Source of the DNA: Thamnidium elegans
Taxonomy: Eukaryota; Mucoromycota; Mucoromycetes; Mucorales; Mucoraceae
Reading direction: 5' to 3'
DNA: 64,000 bases
Assembly: GCA_025201345.1 (NCBI GenBank)
Contig: JAIXMG010000007.1
Location: 372,001 to 436,000, forward strand
Shown here: positions 11,682-24,416 of the stretch, in pieces
Numbering within the stretch: position 1 is the first letter of the stretch
Layout of the letters: the number at the start of each line of letters is the position of its first letter
Position numbers and translations under genes: made by a program
Notes under the pieces: model-generated
Told to the model about the DNA's origin: nothing
The model's input: the letters and a program-made list of their open reading frames with translations, nothing else
Databases searched by the model: none

Positions 11682-13892
11682 ATGGTTAATATACCAGAAA
11701 TTCCTACTGGTCCCGAGTTTGAAGGGTTATTTGTTCAACCTTTGACTCCAATCGCCAATAGTTTAATTGGGTCTTTCTTTGTTGGACTTTTACCACTTAT
11801 TTTAGTCCTGGTCATGTTGGGTATATTCAAAGTTCCGGCGCATTTAGCGTCTCTTTTAGGGCTTATTGTTTGGTAAGTAGTATACGTCAATTAAAAAATC
11901 GAGTTTCTCATATTTTTTTTTCATTAGTATATTTATCGCGATTTTCGGTTGGCATATGCCAGCAAAACATTGCTTTGAATCTATAGGAAACGGTATCGTT
12001 TTTGCAAACTGGCCAATTATGTGGATAGTAGTAAATGCAATGTTTATTTATAACACTACAGTCGAATCTGGTTTATTCGAGTACTTTCGTAGATGGATGT
12101 TAACTTATACTCCACCTGATAAACGTATTATTTTATTGATTATCGGTTTTAGTTTCGGTGCTCTTTTAGAAGGTAAACAAATTTTATACATTTAAGATTT
12201 ACTGCCAAATACTAATAACATAACGTAGGTGTTGCTGGTTTTGGTATTCCCGGTGCTATTTGTTCATCTTTAATGGTCTCATTAGGGTAATAAAAGACAA
12301 AAAAAGATAAACCGAAAAAAAAAAGCTAACTATAATCTATAAATAGTTTCGATCCCTCAGATGCTTTAACATATACTTTAATTTTTGATACTACGCCTGT
12401 TGCATTTGGTGCCTTGGGTATTCCTGTTACAACTTTAGCTACCATTACAGGATTACCCGTCATGAGTCTTTCTGCTATGATGGGTCGTCAATTACCTCTT
12501 TTAAGTTTGCTTCTTCCTATTTACGCTTTAACCTTTTATGCTGGTTTTAGAGCTGGTTTTATTGAATGTTGGCCAGCAGCCCTTGTTGCTGGTCTTTCAT
12601 TTTCTGTAGTTCAAGTAAGTTTTTTTCTTTTTTCTTTTTTTTTCTTGGGGAGGAGTTTTTAAATAGATTTGATATTTAGGGTGTTTTTGCAAACTTGGTT
12701 GGACCTGAACTTCCTGATTTAATTGCTGGACTTATATCTTTAATCGCACTTGTTGGCTTTGTTCAATTTTGGAAACCAAAGTACCGACCTGAATTCGAAG
12801 CTGTTTTGGTGCCCATTAAAAATGTCACACTCGATGAAGAAAACGTTAGTCATAAGAGTCCTTCTGTCGACGAGCAAGATGACTCGTTCGGTAAGGATCA
12901 AACAGAAGGTGAAGAAAAGAAGGTTGCTACACAAGTAGGAACTGAAGATGGCGAATCACACGGTAGTGAAGCCGTAAAGGAAAACGATGCTATCCCAATC
13001 AAAGCAGTTGTAGTAAAACCTAATGCTCGTGAAATTTTATTGGCTTGGAGTCCATGGATACTTATCGTCTGTGTTGTTATTATGTAAGTAATTGCAAAGA
13101 AATGTGTACAAAAGTCCTAATATTTTATTTTATTTTTATAGTTGGACCTTTGCAAAACTTCCTCAATACGGAAGAATTGCAGTCAAGTGGCCTCATCTTC
13201 ATCAAGAAGTCTATATTACACTCTATGGCGAAAAATACAACGCTATTTGGAACTTTGAACCTTTAGCTACAGGTACTGCTATTCTAGTCTCTTTCTTTCC
13301 CTTTGCTGGTCTTGTATTATGGAACGGATCCCACCCTCGTGTGTTTTGGATTGCTCTTAAACGAACTGGAAAGCAACTCTTTTACCCTGATCTCACTGTT
13401 TCATTTATTATGGCCTTTGCCTATCTCTATAACTATAGCGGTATCGCTTACACTATTGGTTTAACCCTATCTTCCGTCGGTAAAGCCTTTCCCTTTTTAT
13501 CAGCATGGCTTGGTTGGGTTGGTAAGTGGAAACTAGATTTATTTATATGCATGTATTTTATTAATTGTTTATTGTTTGTATTAGCTTGTTTCTTATCTGG
13601 TAGTGATACCTCTGCTAATTCCTTGTTTGGTAACTTGCAAGTGGTTGCAGCCCGTGAGCTTGGTTTATCGGCCGTTTTAATGGCAGCTACCAACTCGACT
13701 GGCGCAGTTACATCAAAGATGATCTCGCCTCAAAATCTTACAACAGGCGTTTCTACTATTGGATTACAAGGTCAAGAAGGCAAAATCCTTCGACGAACTA
13801 TTTTACACTCTATTTTTATGGTGTGTTTAATTGGTGCTATTGCATGTATCCAGCAATACTGGATTCCTCAAATGATTCCTTCCGATCCATAA
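11682..13892 (+). CDS. LctP-family L-lactate permease
   Basis: Predicted lactate/glycolate:proton symporter of the plasma membrane. Exons: 11682-11872, 11928-12172, 12229-12286, 12347-12614, 12680-13083, 13142-13521 and 13585-13892, giving 617 residues. LctP landmarks are visible: FGALLEGVAGFGIPGA early, a central TTPVAFGALGIPV block, and the C-terminal GSDTSANSLFGNLQ and ATNSTGAVTSKMISPQN segments that typify this family. There are more than ten hydrophobic segments. A polar Asp/Glu/Lys-rich loop of about 80 residues (near 280-350) is inserted compared with the compact bacterial proteins. LctP carriers are best known from bacteria, so a fungal, seven-intron copy is notable. It follows two sugar carriers on the same strand. 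Confidence 0.92.
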
Positions 13893-13958
13893 AGGAAAAA
13901 AAACCCTTTTCTTTCATTCTGTAAAAAATCCGCCACACACACACTCTCTCTCTCTCTA

Positions 13959-14009
<51 letters not shown>

Positions 14010-14273
14010 TTAAAATCCCCTCCCCCCCCCCCATTTATTTAACACTTACTATGTATACAATTCAATAAATTTTCTCTTATTATTTAAGAAATACCTCATT
14101 CATTGTACATGTAGAATAAAGGCCAACAAAACATTCCATTTTAGTTGTTGTTTTTTACCTTCCGCTAAAATTGCGGTCACGATCACTTTGGCACGATTAT
14201 TCGTTTTATTGGTTATTCTATTTGCCTAAAGGGTCTTTTATCTTTTTGCTTTTTGCTCTTTAGAATACACGAT
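13893..14273. repeat. Intergenic spacer with CT-rich microsatellite
   Basis: A (CTCTCTAT)n/(CT)n-type simple repeat covers about 13935-14010, followed by a C10 tract near 14022. The remainder is the short promoter of SLY1, with a CT-rich stretch before the ATG. Confidence 0.8.
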
Positions 14274-16530
14274 ATGCAGAATCAAATAAATACTACTCCT
14301 GCTGTAGATACACATACTCTACGTACAGCGCAATATGGTAAATAAATGTGTAGAAAGTACACTTTTTTATACTTGCTAACTTTTTTTTTTAAAAAAAATA
14401 GCTGCTGTTGCAAATATGCTTCATCTGAATTCACCTGAAGGACCATCAACTAGCGCAGTTGGTAACCCAGAAAACATAGTTTGGAAGGTGTTAATTTTTG
14501 ACAAGTTTGGACAAGATATTATCTCTTCTATTATGCGTGTTAACGATCTTCGTGAAAACGGTATTACAGTTCACATGTAAGCAAAGAAAGAAAAAAGAAA
14601 AGTGACATAGAGCGAAACTAATGGAGTATTTTATATATAGGCTTTTATCTCAAGATAGATCACCATTACCTGATGTACCAGCAGTTTATTTCGTAGAACC
14701 TACTTCTGAAAATATTAAAAAGATTTGTGAGGTAACAAGGAAATACCAGTTTACAGGAATACGTCTTTTTTTTTTAACGCACTTTATACATATAGGATTT
14801 AAATCGTAATTTATATGATTCTTATTATATTAATTTCTGTTCGACTATACCTCGTCCTGTACTAGAGGAATTTGCTACTACAACTATTACTGATAATACT
14901 TCAGATATGGTAAACCAAGTATTTGATCAATACCTTAATTTTATTTGTACGAACCCCAATGTCTTTTCATTGAATCAACCTCAAACATTTATCAACTTGA
15001 ATAACCCTAAAGCAACTGAATCTTTGATTGATGAAACAATTGATAAGACTGTAAATGCACTCTTTTCTGTTATTGTTACAATGGGTGTTATTCCAATTAT
15101 TCGTTGTCCTCGTGGAAATGCTTCCGAGATTGTTGCTAATAAATTGGACAGTAAATTACGTGACCATGTAATGAATAGTAGAACCAACTTGTTCTCAGAT
15201 AACAATAATTCCAACTTACAAAGGCCTGTGTTGATTCTATTAGATAGAAGTATGGATTTAACTCCAATGCTGAGTCATTCATGGACTTATGAAGCTTTAG
15301 TTCATGACGTTCTTTCGATGAAATTAAATCGTATTACAGTCGAAGCTAATGAAACTGGAAAGAAAAGAAGTTATGATATTGATAACAAGGATTTTTTTTG
15401 GGCCAAAAATGCATCTAGTCCATTTCCTCAAGTAGCTGAAGATATTGATGCTGAATTGAACAAATATAAAAGGGATGCTGCAGAAATTACAGGTGCTAGT
15501 GGTGTTTCTAGTTTAGAGGATGTTGGAAATATTGACATGTCTTCCAACACTAAGTTATTAAAGTCAGCTATTAATGCTTTACCCGAATTAACAGCTAGAA
15601 AAGCGACTTTAGATATGCATATGAATATTGCCACTGCATTATTAAATGATATCAAGGATAGACAGCTGGATAACTTTTTTCAAATTGAAGAGAGTATTAC
15701 CAGACAGAATAAAGCCACTTTATTGGAAACAATTCGTGATGAAGAAAAGAAGAATCCTGAAGATAAGATGAGATTATTCTTGATATATTACCTTTCAACT
15801 GTGGAAGAGATTTCAAAGGAGGATATGGAAGCATATGAAAATGCTCTTTCTGAAGCTGGTTGTGATGTTGAGCCTTTACATTACATTAAATCGTAATACC
15901 CTTTATAATACATACTATAATTCTTCTTCTTTTTACTGACATTTCTATATATAGTGTACGTGCATTAATGAGAATGACCTCCATGATCTCATCACCACCT
16001 CAACCTCAGACTGGATTCTCTCAAAACGATTTATTCCGTGGATTCAGTAGTATTGGTAATAAATTATCTGATAGATTGAAGGAAGGTGGGTTAGGTGGTG
16101 GTTTCGAGAACTTGTTATCCGGTGTAAAGAATTTATTACCAACCCGTAGAGAATTAGTTGTTAGTAAGATTGTATCTGATATCATGACACCACCTCAAAA
16201 TGAAGTGTCCAAAGCAAGTGATTATCTTTACTTTGACCCCAAAGTCAGTAAAAACTCGAGATCACCACGTCAACACAAGGTGACTTTCCAGGAAGCTATT
16301 GTGTTTGTTGTAGGCGGTGGTAATTACGTAGAATACCAAAATTTACAAGAACTTGCTACTGTAAGTATACAAAATCAAAATAATTATAATACTAATTAAC
16401 TGACACTTTATTTATTTATTAGCAAAACAATAATAAAAGAAAGATTACATATGGTTCTACAGATATTTTATCCCCTCATCAATTCTTGGATCAATTAGCT
16501 ACATTAGGAAAAGAATCCTCTTTAACATAA
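14274..16530 (+). CDS. SLY1: SLY1, Sec1/Munc18 protein for ER-Golgi SNARE assembly
   Basis: Sec1/Munc18 (SM) protein that binds the Golgi syntaxin Sed5 and promotes ER-Golgi SNARE fusion, acting on the cytosolic face of ER/Golgi vesicles. Exons: 14274-14337, 14402-14576, 14641-14731, 14796-15892, 15955-16360 and 16423-16530, giving 646 residues (yeast Sly1 is similar in size). Diagnostic blocks are [19 protein letters not shown] followed by the [13 protein letters not shown] segment, which separate SLY1/SCFD1 from other SM proteins, and the late [16 protein letters not shown] block. A Gly-rich loop with [13 protein letters not shown] lies near residue 520. The 14-bp gap to the stop of the convergent SNU23 gene implies overlapping 3' ends. 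Confidence 0.95.
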
Positions 16531-16544
16531 ATAATAATAATAAA

Positions 16545-17379
16545 TCATGCTTTGGAAGATCCAAATCCAGAGAATCCCATCATTTTTGCCATGTCATCTT
16601 CATCTTCCCCTACATCTTCCTTCTTTTTATGATGTTCCTTCTTTTGCTTTTTCTTTTCACGTCTCTTTTGTCTTTCTTCTTCTTCCTGTTGCTTTATCGA
16701 AGCTAATCTTTCGTCTAAATCTATATTCATATAAATATTTGTCAGTAATTTATATTATCTGTATGATATACGTATATAACATACTATATTCTTCTTGTTG
16801 AGGGTTCTCCTTCTTTCGCTTTAATAATGCTAAACGCTCTTTAACAGAATTTAAATCTGCTTTTTCTACTTTGTTCGAAATACCAACATTATTTAAATCT
16901 AATAGATCATGTTAGTTTTTTTTTTTTTTCGTGTCATCAATATTCTTACGCTTTCTTCCGTTTAAATGATCAATATAAGTAACACTGTCTTTAATAGTAA
17001 CATCACAATCTTTACAATAAAAACCAGGTTGTTTCCTCGAGTCTGCAGCCTGCACAACTTGAATTTTACCGACGTTCTGTTCAATATTGATACGTTCCTC
17101 ACGAGCCTTTAAGGCTTCTTTACTAGTATCATCTTCCTTGTATTCTTTACGAGGCTTTAAAGGTGGTAATCCAAGTTTTCTACGTTCATCATTCTGTTCT
17201 GCTTGACGATCGCGGGATTCACGAGCTTTTGCCTTAGCTGCATATTCCGCTTTATTCCAGGTTCGTCTAAAATCTGTATCTTTCTAAAATAAATAAACAA
17301 AAATCCAAGGGTTAAAACACATGATATCATAAACCATGTTTTATGTACGTACAGCTTTTCCTGCACCGTAAGCACTCAT
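16545..17379 (-). CDS. SNU23: SNU23/ZMAT2, U4/U6.U5 tri-snRNP zinc-finger protein
   Basis: Spliceosomal protein of the B complex/tri-snRNP in the nucleus. Exons in transcript order: 17379-17353, 17283-16950, 16898-16785 and 16720-16545, giving 216 residues, close to human ZMAT2. Recognition rests on the N-terminal DFRRTWNKAEYAAKARE block, the GLPPLKPR motif and a matrin-type C2H2 finger: GFYCKDCDVTIKDS, then the histidines of YIDHLNGRKH, the last of which is completed across an intron. The tail is Lys/Glu-rich and ends near MMGFSGFGSSK, as in the family. The very short first exon (27 nt) follows from the conserved start MSAYG. It converges on SLY1 with a 14-bp gap. Confidence 0.92.
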
Positions 17380-17949
17380 TTAAATATTTTGTAAATAGAA
17401 GAACGACTTTTTTTTTTTTTTTCAGATAAAATTAAAAAAAACTATGTTTATTCAGGGCAGTCACACGGAAACCGAGTTTGTTTTTTCTTAGATTGGCATT
17501 TTTGCATGAACGTTACTGTTTCCATGACAATTGAATACCAATTAAAGCTGTATAATTAAGGTTTTGGACAATAACAATAGACATGCTTTACCTGGTTTTA
17601 TTTTTGAGCAGCATATTATACAATTAGCGGAGTAAGAGTTATTTACCCTTATGCTTTATATACGTAAAAAAAAAATAAGGGGGAATGGAGATTGGTAGTC
17701 ATTCAATAAGAGAGGTTTATTATTAATATTTGTATAAAAAAAAAAAAGAAAAAAAAGAGACGATTGTACAAAAAAAAATAGCAGGAAATGGAAATAATTA
17801 ATTTGCTCGGTAAAAAGTCATATAAGGTTTTTAGCCCGGCCAGGTTCATATAAAAAGGGAATCATAAAACATAAAAGAAGATAATAATATAGAAGAAAAA
17901 ATAAATAAATAAAAGAACATAGATCATATAAAAAACAAGAAACAATCGA
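17380..17949. other. Intergenic: SNU23 promoter and homeobox gene 3' region
   Basis: 570 bp of AT-rich DNA between two minus-strand genes, with T and A tracts (17408-17423, 17738-17759). No other element was seen. Confidence 0.5.
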
Positions 17950-19010
17950 TTATAGGTGGATATTGTAATAGGAGTTTACCATTTCGGATGGTTCGGAAAG
18001 ACGTCGCATAATCTAGTTGAATTTTACATTATTTAATTGTACAAATAAAGTAAAGTGCTATAATGACTAAAAAAAAACTTTACCTGCTCTTCTTGTTCAA
18101 TAAGTGGCTGTCTTCGTTGTTGTTCCAACATGACATAAAAGTCATTATTATTACTATTATTACTGTTACTGTTATTACATGCTGCTTTAGTAGATGAAAT
18201 CCAGTCAGTTACATGTCGACTATATGTATGCATGAAGTGGTTTTCATTGTTATTGTTGTTAATTTCAAGACTATCAATATAGGCCCATGCATCTAATGGA
18301 TGATCCTCTGTTGCTACATTATTATGATTAAAGGTATGACTATTATTTTCTTGTTGATTAAATAATGCCTGATGATCATTAACGATACCAGATACATCAT
18401 CCATCCACCAGCAATATTCGTCTTGTTGCTTTTGCTGAGGAGGAGTTAACAAAGGTGAAGAAGGTGTGATCATTTCTTCGGTTACTGTTGATGCACCATC
18501 ACTGAACCAACCCTGTTGTTGCTGTTGATGATAAATTGGTGCTGATGAAGGTGATGACAAAGGTGGTGCACTGGTTACTGCGTGATTGATTGAATATGAT
18601 GTAGAAGAAGAGGAAGAGGATTGTGATCTACTATGAATCATACCTGATGATGATAATACAATAGGTGAAGATACTTGAAGGTCATCAATCATATTATCAT
18701 GGGATTTCTTATTATCTTGTTGCTGCTTTGCTTTTGCACGTCTGTTTTGGAACCAAACTTGCACACCGCGCGGAGTCATCGATAAACTCTCTGCTAAATC
18801 TTTTCTAGTTTTTGCATTGGGCTTCGGATTGTTAATGAAAGTTTTTTCAAGAATCTTAAATTGTCCGCGCGAAGTACGCCTACGATGTTTAATCTCAAAT
18901 GGGTCATAGAAATTGGGGTTGAAATTGCTAGAAGAGATTGTTGACTTTCGTCCTTCATGATAGTCGTCAAAGTCTTCTTCTTCCTTAATATAGGTGTTTT
19001 GTCGAGACAT
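17950..19010 (-). CDS. Homeodomain transcription factor
   Basis: Nuclear DNA-binding regulator. Exons: 19010-18084 and 18012-17950, giving 329 residues. Reading through the donor at 18083 would add only a low-complexity tail, whereas splicing adds IMRRLSEPSEMVNSYYNIHL and a stop, which looks like genuine coding sequence. The homeodomain covers about residues 41-103: basic arm HRRRTSRGQFKILEK, then helix 3 with VQVWFQNRRAKAKQQQ. It has Gln at homeodomain position 50 and Asn at 51, so a TAAT-type core site is expected. The rest is Ser/Gln/Asn-rich and probably disordered, with an acidic N-terminus. Fungal relatives include Pho2- and Phx1-type factors, but the target genes cannot be inferred. 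A TATATAA element lies at about 19137. Confidence 0.9.
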
Positions 19011-20815
19011 GGTATATTTACAGAAAGAAAGAAAAAAAAAAAAGAGAGGAAAAAAAAAGAGGAAAAAAAGAGGGAAAAAAAAGAGGAATTACAATTTGTC
19101 AAGAAGGAAAGAAAAGACTGAAAACCGTAGTCCCTTTATATAAGCGTATTAGTAAAAAAAAATATATATATATATTATTCGGTTAAGTGAATTAGGAATG
19201 TTGAGGGGGTTCGAATCAAAGTTAAAGGGGTATGAAAGTTTAATAGGAGTAATAGCAAAACGTAGTGTTATTCTTCAATTGCATGAACTAATCAAATCAA
19301 TGTATTTTATACGTGATAAACTCAATTAAAAAAAAATGAAGAGTGTTGTGTAATCCCATTCTCTGTTTATTACAAATTTACTACAATAACAACATAAATA
19401 AAATAAACATCTTTTTTGTTCTATTCTGTTCTCACCTAGAAGAGGAGAAAGAAAAAAAAAGTGTTTAAAAAAGAAAGATAAAAAAAAAAGATATACAACA
19501 TGTTAACATTTATATTTGACAAAAAGGGGAGCAATAATAGAAATGTCAAGAAGTACACGATATTGTTTTTTTTGGGGGGGGGGCATTTCACACTACATAA
19601 GGAGACTTGTATAAATATACACAAAAATCTTTATTTGGAAGGATAATGAAATATCGTATATTCCGTAAAACGTTGATTTTTCAACTAGACGGCTTGTGAC
19701 ATACTTTTTATTTTTATTTTATACAACTTAATATTATTGCTAATCACATTTATATAATAATAGAAAAAGAACCCTTTCTGCACTTTTCATCTATCTCGTC
19801 ATTTATCACATTTTTATGTACATAAATTATAAGCACGTATCGACGATATGCTGCTATAATAATATATCAGCTGATTTGAATATACACACTAAGGAATTAC
19901 TTAAAAATAATACAGATTGGTTCTGGCGGTATGATAATATACTATATAAGGGGGGGCATCATATTACATATATAGAAAAAATAGGGGGAAAATAGTTTGT
20001 TTCATTGCACTTAATAACGTGAATACTGTTGTCGTCGTACTATACTTCTATTCTGTACCACGGTAGATCAAACTTATTGATGCTACTTTTACTTTGATTG
20101 TTCACTCTTATTATTGTTATTACAATATAATCAAATACACTACAAGAAAAATAAACACATATTATCCTGCAGGTTCTTTTTAATAACACTCGTCAATAAA
20201 ACAATTCCCTTTTAAAGCTAATCATATTACCTCCTGTTGTTACTTTTCGCAATGACGTTGCTTGGAAAGTAAATACTTGTTATCGAAATCGAAGATTTAA
20301 TGCAAGTTCAATGTGCATACTTGATATGGTTAATGACATAGTAGTTACAAGTATTTAAGCGTTTGGGCTTAATGGGAAAAGAAGTATGTAACTGATCAAT
20401 ATACTCCTTTCCTTCTCCCACCTCCTTTTTTCTGTTGGGTTTTACTGTGTTTTTATATGTATACATGTATTTTTTTTTTTTGACTATCCTGCAAAATTTC
20501 TGATGTTAACGCTTATAATCGTCGATTGACGAAAACAAATTATAGGAAAGCCAAAATACTTTTATTTTTATTATATCCCGGTTTTTTTTTTTTTTTTTTT
20601 TTTTCTTTTTGTAAATAAAATGTTTAAAAAACAATACATCAAATATATGACGCTCCTACAAACTCTCCTTGGTTTTTTTAAATGCGATGATGATATATAT
20701 ATATATTTTGAATTTTTATTTGACGTAAGAATAAAAAATGAAGTTATTTGGAACAAAAAGAAGGGATAATGGGTATTCCTTTTTTTTTTTAGAAAAATTG
20801 GGGTTGGTTAAATAA
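19011..20815. other. Intergenic: homeobox promoter and eIF3a 3' region
   Basis: 1.8 kb without a supportable gene. The homeobox leader is purine-rich on the plus strand (pyrimidine-rich in the mRNA template sense, 19021-19090). A G-tract near 19573, a T22 tract at 20583-20604 and scattered (TA)n are present. Short frames here are motif-free. Confidence 0.5.
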
Positions 20816-23800
20816 TTACCAACGTCTTTCGCTACCAGAAGCACCGGCACCAGCACCTCTAGCAGGAGGACCGCGGACAGGAGGACGTTCGCCACCTTCA
20901 CGACGCTCGAAACCACCTTCACGACGAGGGGCACGATCGCCACCAAAACCACCTTCACGGCGCTCAAAACCACCTTCACGACGCTCAAAACCACCTTCAC
21001 GACGTTCAAAGCCACCTTCACGACGAGGAGCACGATCACCACCGAAACCACCTTCACGACGTTCAGTAGTAGGGCGAGAAACACTACGCCAGGCACCAGA
21101 GTTATCAGTACGCTCAGGGGCACGTTCAGGAGCGCGGGTAGCTTCGCGCCCTCTCCATCCACCAGTGGTGGCGACGGGAGCCTCTCTATCAGCAGGGGCA
21201 GCAACACGGGTACTTTCACGTCCTCTCCATTCGGTAGCGGAAGGAGATCCAGAGCGACGAGCACCGGGGGGAGTATAAGTAGACTTGATAGCAGCCTTAG
21301 CTTCTTGGAGCTTACGTTCGACTTCGGCTTCCTTTTCAGCTTGCTTCTTAGCAATTTCATCAAGTTTCTTTTTTTCTTCAGCGAAACGAGCCTTCTCTTC
21401 GGCAACACGAGCTTCCTTTTCGGCTCTCTCACGTTCTTCACGTTCATATCTTTCACGTTCTTCTTGTTCACGACGAAGTTCTTCAGCTTCTTCTTGTTCA
21501 CGGATCTTGAGAAGTTGTTCTCTCTTTTCACGCCAGAGGGCGATTCTTTCAGCCTTCTCCTTAGCAATAGCTTCTTCAGCAGCCTTACGCTTAGCATCAG
21601 TAGCAGCCTTGCGCTCTTTTTCAAGCTTAGCTTTATAAGTCTTATAATCATCAGAGATACGAATAAGACGAGACTTGAGCTTCATATTTTCTTCAAACTT
21701 GGCCTTAGAGGCAGCAAGTTCAGCCTTCTTGGCAGCTTCATAGAAAGCCTTATCAGTCTTTTGTTGTTGCTCATAATCCTTCTCCAAGAGAGGAATCTCT
21801 TCCTTTCTATAAGCACGTTCGGTGTGATCAATACGCTTAGAGATTTGCTTAAGACGGTCACTTAATTCCTTTTGTTCGGTTTGAAGACGAGAGACCTTGA
21901 GGTTTAAGAGAGTGTTGACATCGGAATTTTCGATTTCCTCGGGCTTTAATTGAAGACCAGTCTTGGAAGAAATTTCTTCAGCAATACGCTTAGCTTGATC
22001 ACGTTGAACCTCATCTTGAATACGCTTAATACGTTCTTCTTCACGGCGCTTTAATTCTTCTTCGACACGCTTCTTTTCTGCTTCAGCCTTCTTGGCAGCA
22101 GCAGCAGCCTTTTCTTGTGCAATCAATTTCTCCTTACGAGCAATTTCGGTTTCAATAATTTCCTTACGACGTTCAATGATAACCTTACGAGCTAAAGCAT
22201 GCTTGTGTTCTTGTTCAGCACCAGCGAGAGCACGTTGAACAACGGCTTGCTTGGACTTTTCGGCGTTCTCCTTGACGGAGGGATCAATCATTTGAACAAC
22301 AGCATGAAGACTGACACCAAGACGAGATAATTGTGTGCGCATCAAATCAGCAGGAGAAGATTGTAATTGAATACCTTCGGTAACGGTATCCTTAGGAGGA
22401 GCAAACAAATCAGTCTCGAAGATTAAACTTTGAGAAGCATGATCAATGCGGATATTTAATTCTCCACGCTTACAACCATTCATGATGAACTTTTCAATGG
22501 TAGCAGCATCATAATTGAAAGGAGCAGGGAAAGAAGCCAAGTTCAAAACAAAATCAAGCTTAACGGTAGTATAAACTTGCGACAATTGTTGTAAAAGGCG
22601 AGTCAAGATAACTTGATGAAGGGGACGAACATATTTAGCTAAATCCTTATCTTCAGATAACTTCACCATAATGGGGTTAATTTTTTTACAGATAGAGAGA
22701 GGATGGAATTGAACTTCGAGGATGTTGTACAAGTCACGAATTTCAGGGCGAACACGAGACAAGATGTTCTTGTTAAGGGCTTCCTTTAATAAACCGGTAC
22801 GGGTAGGGTGAGCGTTTAATCCCATAAGCATAGAGAGACGGTTAAGCTTTTGAACACGGTATTCATCAGCTTCAACGTATCCAGGACGGGTCTTGGTGGT
22901 AGTGATGATGGGAATAGCAAGAGCAGATAAGAGAACAACAGAGGCCATGTGAGATTGTTGACCTTCAGTCAAGTTTTTGTTGATAGAACGCTCAATAGCA
23001 GAGAATCTGTTCCAAGCAGCAGAGTGGAAAAGATAATCATCAGAGACCATGAAGATCTTGGTCAACTTTTCGTAGTAGTTGGCCATCATAACGGGCTTAG
23101 GAGGACGCTTGCTGGTAGTTAAAAGAGTATGGATATCTTCAACAGACTTGAAGGCTTCTTGCCATAATTCTAATTCGGCAGCAGCGTTTAATTGAGCAAA
23201 ACGAGATTCCAAATATTGTTGCAAAGTCTCGGGGTCGTTTAAGTTGACAGCATGAGGCTGGTGAGAATATTTAGCGACGTTGAGGAAATGGTTACGAAGA
23301 ATTTCACAAAGACGACGGAATTCAGTCTTACGATCATAAGTCAAACAAAATTGGAACGCCTTTAAGGTGACAGAGTTGTAAAGAGTTTCTAAACGAGAGT
23401 TGTTTCTCATGATATCCAAAACAGTACGATAAGCTTCCCATAAGAACTTTAACCAAGGTGTAACAACAGCACGATCAGTACGATCCTTGGATTGATCACC
23501 AGAAACGGTACTGAGCATGATGGACTCGGGTGTTTCAGAAGCTTCTAAATCTTCAACATCAACAGCGATCTTATCGGCCTTAGCACGAGCTTCGGCAACC
23601 TTCTCTTCAGCAAGGGTAAGCATCTTGTTGATAATAGTCTATCATATTTAAAAAAAAAATCGTATGAGTTTCAAATTTACTACGGTAATCTTAAAAATGT
23701 TGAATCCTACCTCAATGGAATTAACACTGGTGTTTTGAGCAATGTTACGGTATTGATGGAGACCTTCCTTGACCATCTTTCCCTTCTTGAGTTCAACACA

Positions 23801-24050
23801 AAGCTCGACATACTTGAGCATAATTGGTTCCATAACAGTAATGGGGTTACTGCGAGAACGCTTTGAGAGAACTACATCATGAAGAGCTTGCAAAGCAGCT
23901 TCATCTTGTCCAACGGCTTGGAGTTCTAAATATACAAATCATTTTGTTGTTAATCTATCGGTACAAAAAAAAATCTAATCCATCCATCCATTTCATACCT
24001 TCGACTCTCTTAAGAACATTATCCGATTTAACGGTATAGAATGGTGCCAT
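20816..24050 (-). CDS. TIF32: eIF3a, translation initiation factor 3 subunit A
   Basis: Largest scaffold subunit of eIF3 on the 40S ribosome, needed for pre-initiation complex assembly and mRNA recruitment. Exons: 24050-23999, 23925-23711 and 23638-20816, giving 1029 residues (yeast Tif32 is about 960). The N-terminus MAPFYTVKSDNVLKRVE and the TPR-like helices lead into a PCI domain at about residues 320-500. A long charged coiled coil follows (about 540-880, rich in EEAKRR-type heptads). The C-terminal 130 residues are Arg/Gly-rich, with tandem REGGFER/GGDRAPR units. The codon use of this gene is more GC-rich and regular than that of its neighbours, as expected for high expression. Long antisense and shifted frames within the coiled-coil region are compositional by-products. 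Confidence 0.95.
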
Positions 24051-24416
24051 CTTTTAAAAGTGTATGTTCTAAAGGATGTTACGATAAAATTTGGGGTTTA
24101 CACTGTTTTAGGAGATGAAAGTTTACAGTGACACAAAAACACGCACTACATTGAATGTCCGATTAAGCATCTGAGTGAGTGTGAGCGATCTCCAGTTGTT
24201 TGCAATAGACATGGTTCGTGCGCTCCTATTTTCGAATAAATTATAAAAACTTACGTGTATTTATATATCTCATTTTACTGTATATAATTACACTCCTTTT
24301 ATTAGTTTTTTTTCTATTCCCTTTCTTTTTCTTTTTCATATTTTCATATTATTATTATTATTACACCTTTCGGTTCTTTACACAATTTTTATATATAATA
24401 CAACACCCTGTCAATC
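24051..24416. promoter_or_regulatory. Bidirectional promoter between eIF3a and the CH-kinase gene
   Basis: 366 bp separate two divergent ATGs. The eIF3a side is fairly mixed sequence, while the kinase side is strongly T-rich (24300-24400) just before the start. No specific factor site could be assigned. Confidence 0.5.

Noticed and set aside
13933..14010. Regular repeats resembling a CRISPR-like array
   Set aside because: It is a plain CT microsatellite with no spacers, in a eukaryotic intergenic region.
19196..19225. GGGTTCGAATC, B-box-like
   Set aside because: The flanks cannot form a T arm or acceptor stem.
20716..21651. 311-codon minus-strand frame and 117-/186-codon plus-strand frames within eIF3a
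   Set aside because: Overlapping or antisense by-products of the repetitive Glu/Arg/Lys-rich eIF3a coding sequence; they lack motifs and starts.
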